From positions 1-64,000 of the forward strand of contig CACMIH010000006.1 of assembly GCA_902613755.1 (NCBI GenBank): a stretch of DNA of 64,000 nt, written 5' to 3'. Source of the DNA: an uncultured Pelagibacteraceae bacterium (GTDB lineage: Bacteria > Pseudomonadota > Alphaproteobacteria > Pelagibacterales > Pelagibacteraceae). How positions within the stretch are numbered: the stretch's first letter is position 1; each line of letters opens with the position of its first letter. The notes below the pieces were generated by a model. The model made no database searches and was not told where the DNA came from. It worked only from the letters and a program-made list of their open reading frames with translations. The position numbers and the translations under genes were made by a program. Below are positions 61,719-64,000 of this stretch, piece after piece.

Positions 61719-64000
61719 ACTCTTAAGCTTTTGAAAAGCTCCTTCAATTTTTGATTGATCCTGTCCGCCAGCTTGAGCAAAGTCTTTTCTTCCTCCACCA
61801 CCTTTACCGCCAATAATTTCAGATCCAACTTTAACAAATTGAACTGCATCAAACTTGTTAGTTAAATTGTCAGTTACTCCAACAGCTAATCCAACCTTGT
61901 CATCTTTATTTGCAAACACAACCACAATACCTTCGCCTAAATCTTTTTTTCCTTTATCTACAAGTTTTCTTAATTCTTTTGTAGGCAATCCTTCTATTTT
62001 TTGAAGTCTTAACTTAATTCCATTAATTTCTTCATCTTTAATAATATTTTTAGATTTATCCTCTAAAATTGTATTAACAGAGATGGTCTCTAATTGTTTA
62101 GTTAAATTTTTAATTAAAGTTTTTTGATCAGCTTCCTCTAAACTTGGCTTTCCACCGAGTTTTATAATTTGCTGACTTAAATCTTTAATTGTTTCCTCAT
62201 CTTTTTCTGCAGATAGGTTTGATAATTTCTCTTTATTTTTTAAATATTCCTCCAATTGTTTATCTCTCAAAGCCTCAATTCTTCTAACGCCTGCAGCAAT
62301 TGAGGATTGGCTTACAATCTTAAATTTTCCAATATCACCAGTGTTTTTAACGTGTGTTCCACCACATAATTCAGTAGAAAAATACTTACCATCCTCATCT
62401 CCCATCGAAAGGACTCTTACTTCATCTCCATATTTTTCACCAAATAATGCTAAAGCACCATTTTCGACTGCCTCATCAGGTGTCATTAATCTAGTTTTGA
62501 CCTCAGATTTTTTAGACACCATTCTGTTTACAAATTCTTCTATTTTATCAATTTCTTCATTCAAAATTGGCTTCATATGGCTAAAATCAAATCGTAATCT
62601 ACTTGGCTCTACCAAAGATCCTTTCTGAGTGACATGCGTGCCAAGAACTCTTCTCAAAGATTCGTGCAATAGATGGGTTGCTGAGTGATAAGCCCGAGTA
62701 TTATCTCTTCTTTCCACATCAATTTTTAACTCTACACTTTCTTCTAGTTTTATAGATCCACTCTTAACCTTTCCATAATGGACAAATAAATCACCTAATT
62801 TTTTTTGAACATCGGTTACTTCAAATTTAAAATCATTTGATATTATTTCACCAGTATCACCAACTTGTCCACCAGACTCACCGTAGAAAGGGGTTTGATT
62901 TACTATAATCATTCCCTCATCATTTTCTTTTAATTGATCAACTTCTTTATTATTTTTTAAAATAGATAATACAACAGCTTCAGCTTGATTAGTTTCGTAT
63001 CCTAAAAATTCAGTTGGCTCAATTTTATCTTTTATTCCAAACCAGATATCTTCAACCGCTGCATCACCAGAACCTTTCCAATTTTTCTTAGCAAGTTCTC
63101 TACTTTCCTTCATCAAAGATCGAAACTTTTCAGTATCAATTGACATTGATTTGTTTCTTAAAATATCTTCGGTAAGATCTAACGGGAAACCATAGGTATC
63201 ATATAATTTAAAAGCTACTTCGCCTGGTAAAACTTTATCTATTTTAGATATTTCATCATTTAAAATTTTTATTCCTCGGTCTAATAGAACTAGGAATTTT
63301 TCTTCTTCCATTTTTAAAGTTTCTTTAATTAAAGACTCAGCTCTTACAAGTTCTGGATAATTTCCAGACATTTCATTTTTAAGAGTGTCAAACAAATTAT
63401 AAAAAACTGGTTCCTTAGATCCTAATAAATGAGAATGTCTCATTCCTCTTCTCATAATTCTTCGAAGAACATATCCTCTTCCTTCATTTGAAGGTAAAAC
63501 TCCCTCAGCTATCAAAAACGAACTCGCTCTTAAGTGATCGGCTATTACTCTAAAACTTGCTAGATTAGATTTGTCAGATTTAACTTTTGTAATTTCAGAT
63601 GCAGAACCAATTATTTTTTTGAAATGATCTGTTTCATAGTTATCATGTGAACCTTGTAATAAAGCAGCAATTCTCTCTAATCCCATTCCAGTATCAACTG
63701 ACGGTTTTGGAAGATTAATTCTTTTATCTTTAGTAACTTGTTCAAACTGCATAAAGACTAAGTTCCAAATTTCTATAAATCTATCTCCATCCTCATCTTT
63801 AGAACCAGGCAAGCCTCCTGGTAAATGATCTCCATGGTCAAAAAATATTTCAGAACATGGACCACATGGACCTGTCTCACCCATTGACCAAAAATTGTCA
63901 GAAGTTGCTATCCTTATAATCCTATCATCACTAAAACCCGCTATTTTCTTCCAAAAATTGAATGCTTCATCATCCTCATGGAATACTGTTACATAAAGCC
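61710..64000 (-). CDS. alaS: Alanyl-tRNA synthetase (N-terminus beyond window edge)
   Basis: Charges tRNA-Ala. The frame stays open to base 64000, so about 762 C-terminal residues are visible and the N-terminal start is missing; the ATG at 63884 is internal ([16 protein letters not shown] continues upstream as SDNF). Class II segments [21 protein letters not shown], the editing motif [11 protein letters not shown], the zinc-linked CGGTHV, and the C-terminal [15 protein letters not shown] are all present. It ends by overlapping icd. Confidence 0.96.
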   Translation of the reverse strand, partial: LYVTVFHEDDEAFNFWKKIAGFSDDRIIRIATSDNFWSMGETGPCGPCSEIFFDHGDHLPGGLPGSKDEDGDRFIEIWNLVFMQFEQVTKDKRINLPKPSVDTGMGLERIAALLQGSHDNYETDHFKKIIGSASEITKVKSDKSNLASFRVIADHLRASSFLIAEGVLPSNEGRGYVLRRIMRRGMRHSHLLGSKEPVFYNLFDTLKNEMSGNYPELVRAESLIKETLKMEEEKFLVLLDRGIKILNDEISKIDKVLPGEVAFKLYDTYGFPLDLTEDILRNKSMSIDTEKFRSLMKESRELAKKNWKGSGDAAVEDIWFGIKDKIEPTEFLGYETNQAEAVVLSILKNNKEVDQLKENDEGMIIVNQTPFYGESGGQVGDTGEIISNDFKFEVTDVQKKLGDLFVHYGKVKSGSIKLEESVELKIDVERRDNTRAYHSATHLLHESLRRVLGTHVTQKGSLVEPSRLRFDFSHMKPILNEEIDKIEEFVNRMVSKKSEVKTRLMTPDEAVENGALALFGEKYGDEVRVLSMGDEDGKYFSTELCGGTHVKNTGDIGKFKIVSQSSIAAGVRRIEALRDKQLEEYLKNKEKLSNLSAEKDEETIKDLSQQIIKLGGKPSLEEADQKTLIKNLTKQLETISVNTILEDKSKNIIKDEEINGIKLRLQKIEGLPTKELRKLVDKGKKDLGEGIVVVFANKDDKVGLAVGVTDNLTNKFDAVQFVKVGSEIIGGKGGGGRKDFAQAGGQDQSKIEGAFQKLKSLV

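Noticed and set aside
63882..63884. ATG at 63884 as the alaS start
   Set aside because: The frame continues upstream as [11 protein letters not shown], a conserved internal segment of alanyl-tRNA synthetase, to the window edge.

Overview
The window is a gene-dense, very AT-rich chromosomal segment from an alphaproteobacterium, almost certainly a SAR11 (Pelagibacterales) cell. This is inferred from the low GC, gaps of mostly 0-10 bases, many one- to eight-base gene overlaps, lysine/isoleucine/asparagine-rich proteins, a tandem glycine riboswitch on gcvT, an osmolyte/amino-acid ABC transporter, and many small permeases. I see no rRNA, tRNA, CRISPR array, prophage or insertion sequence. The only gene-free stretches over 100 bases are the gcvT leader (48389-48581) and the gap at 52351-52505.

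Layout. 1-2485 (minus): fatty-acid genes fabD-fabG-acpP followed directly by a guanylate kinase cut by the window edge. 2573-9543 (plus): rpsF-rpsR-rplI-dnaB, an RND/MMPL exporter, cvpA and purF. 9547-16485 (plus): an HD-domain protein, the glutathione genes gshA-gshB, a DMT and an MFS transporter, and an isolated rfbB-rfbA pair. 16497-20445 (minus): a four-gene PAAT-type ABC transporter resembling EhuABCD, with a stem-loop between the binding protein and the permeases, then a MOSC protein. 20464-24091 (plus): an uncharacterised five-gene set of a PhyH dioxygenase, two Gfo/Idh/MocA oxidoreductases and two unknown proteins. 24084-28381 (minus): a tight operon of DMT transporter, creatinase, glycine amidinotransferase and threonine aldolase, the most unusual metabolic unit here. 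28431-36480: a molybdenum formate dehydrogenase island with moeA and mobA on minus, and an IscU-like scaffold, HPP membrane protein, fdhD, fdsB and fdsA on plus; selO follows. 37933-44028: a DAO oxidoreductase, TspO, and a lipid-modification set (SDR, DUF3833, Cfa-type methyltransferase, DUF1365, FAD oxidoreductase). 44035-48543 (minus): gcvT-gcvH-gcvP under a tandem glycine riboswitch. 48582-52350: an EamA permease, pxpC-pxpB, divergent pxpA and a TPR protein. 52506-64000: a TerC/YjbE membrane protein, then a long minus run psd-pssA-GT8-rlmE-guaB-TPR-guaA-VOC-panB, then icd and the C-terminal part of alaS.

How the parts connect. Several units meet at one-carbon and glycine metabolism: threonine aldolase makes glycine, glycine amidinotransferase consumes it, creatinase would release sarcosine (or glycine) and urea, the glycine cleavage system oxidises glycine to one-carbon units, and formate dehydrogenase can oxidise formate to CO2 with NADH. 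Genome streamlining shows in a GuaB without its CBS domains, in the missing fabF/mltG/yicC between acpP and gmk, and in the missing alr/radA between dnaB and cvpA. The gcvT leader holds a 12-base perfect inverted repeat that pairs the inter-aptamer linker with the gcvT start site and competes with the P1 stem of aptamer 2. This suggests a translational ON switch.
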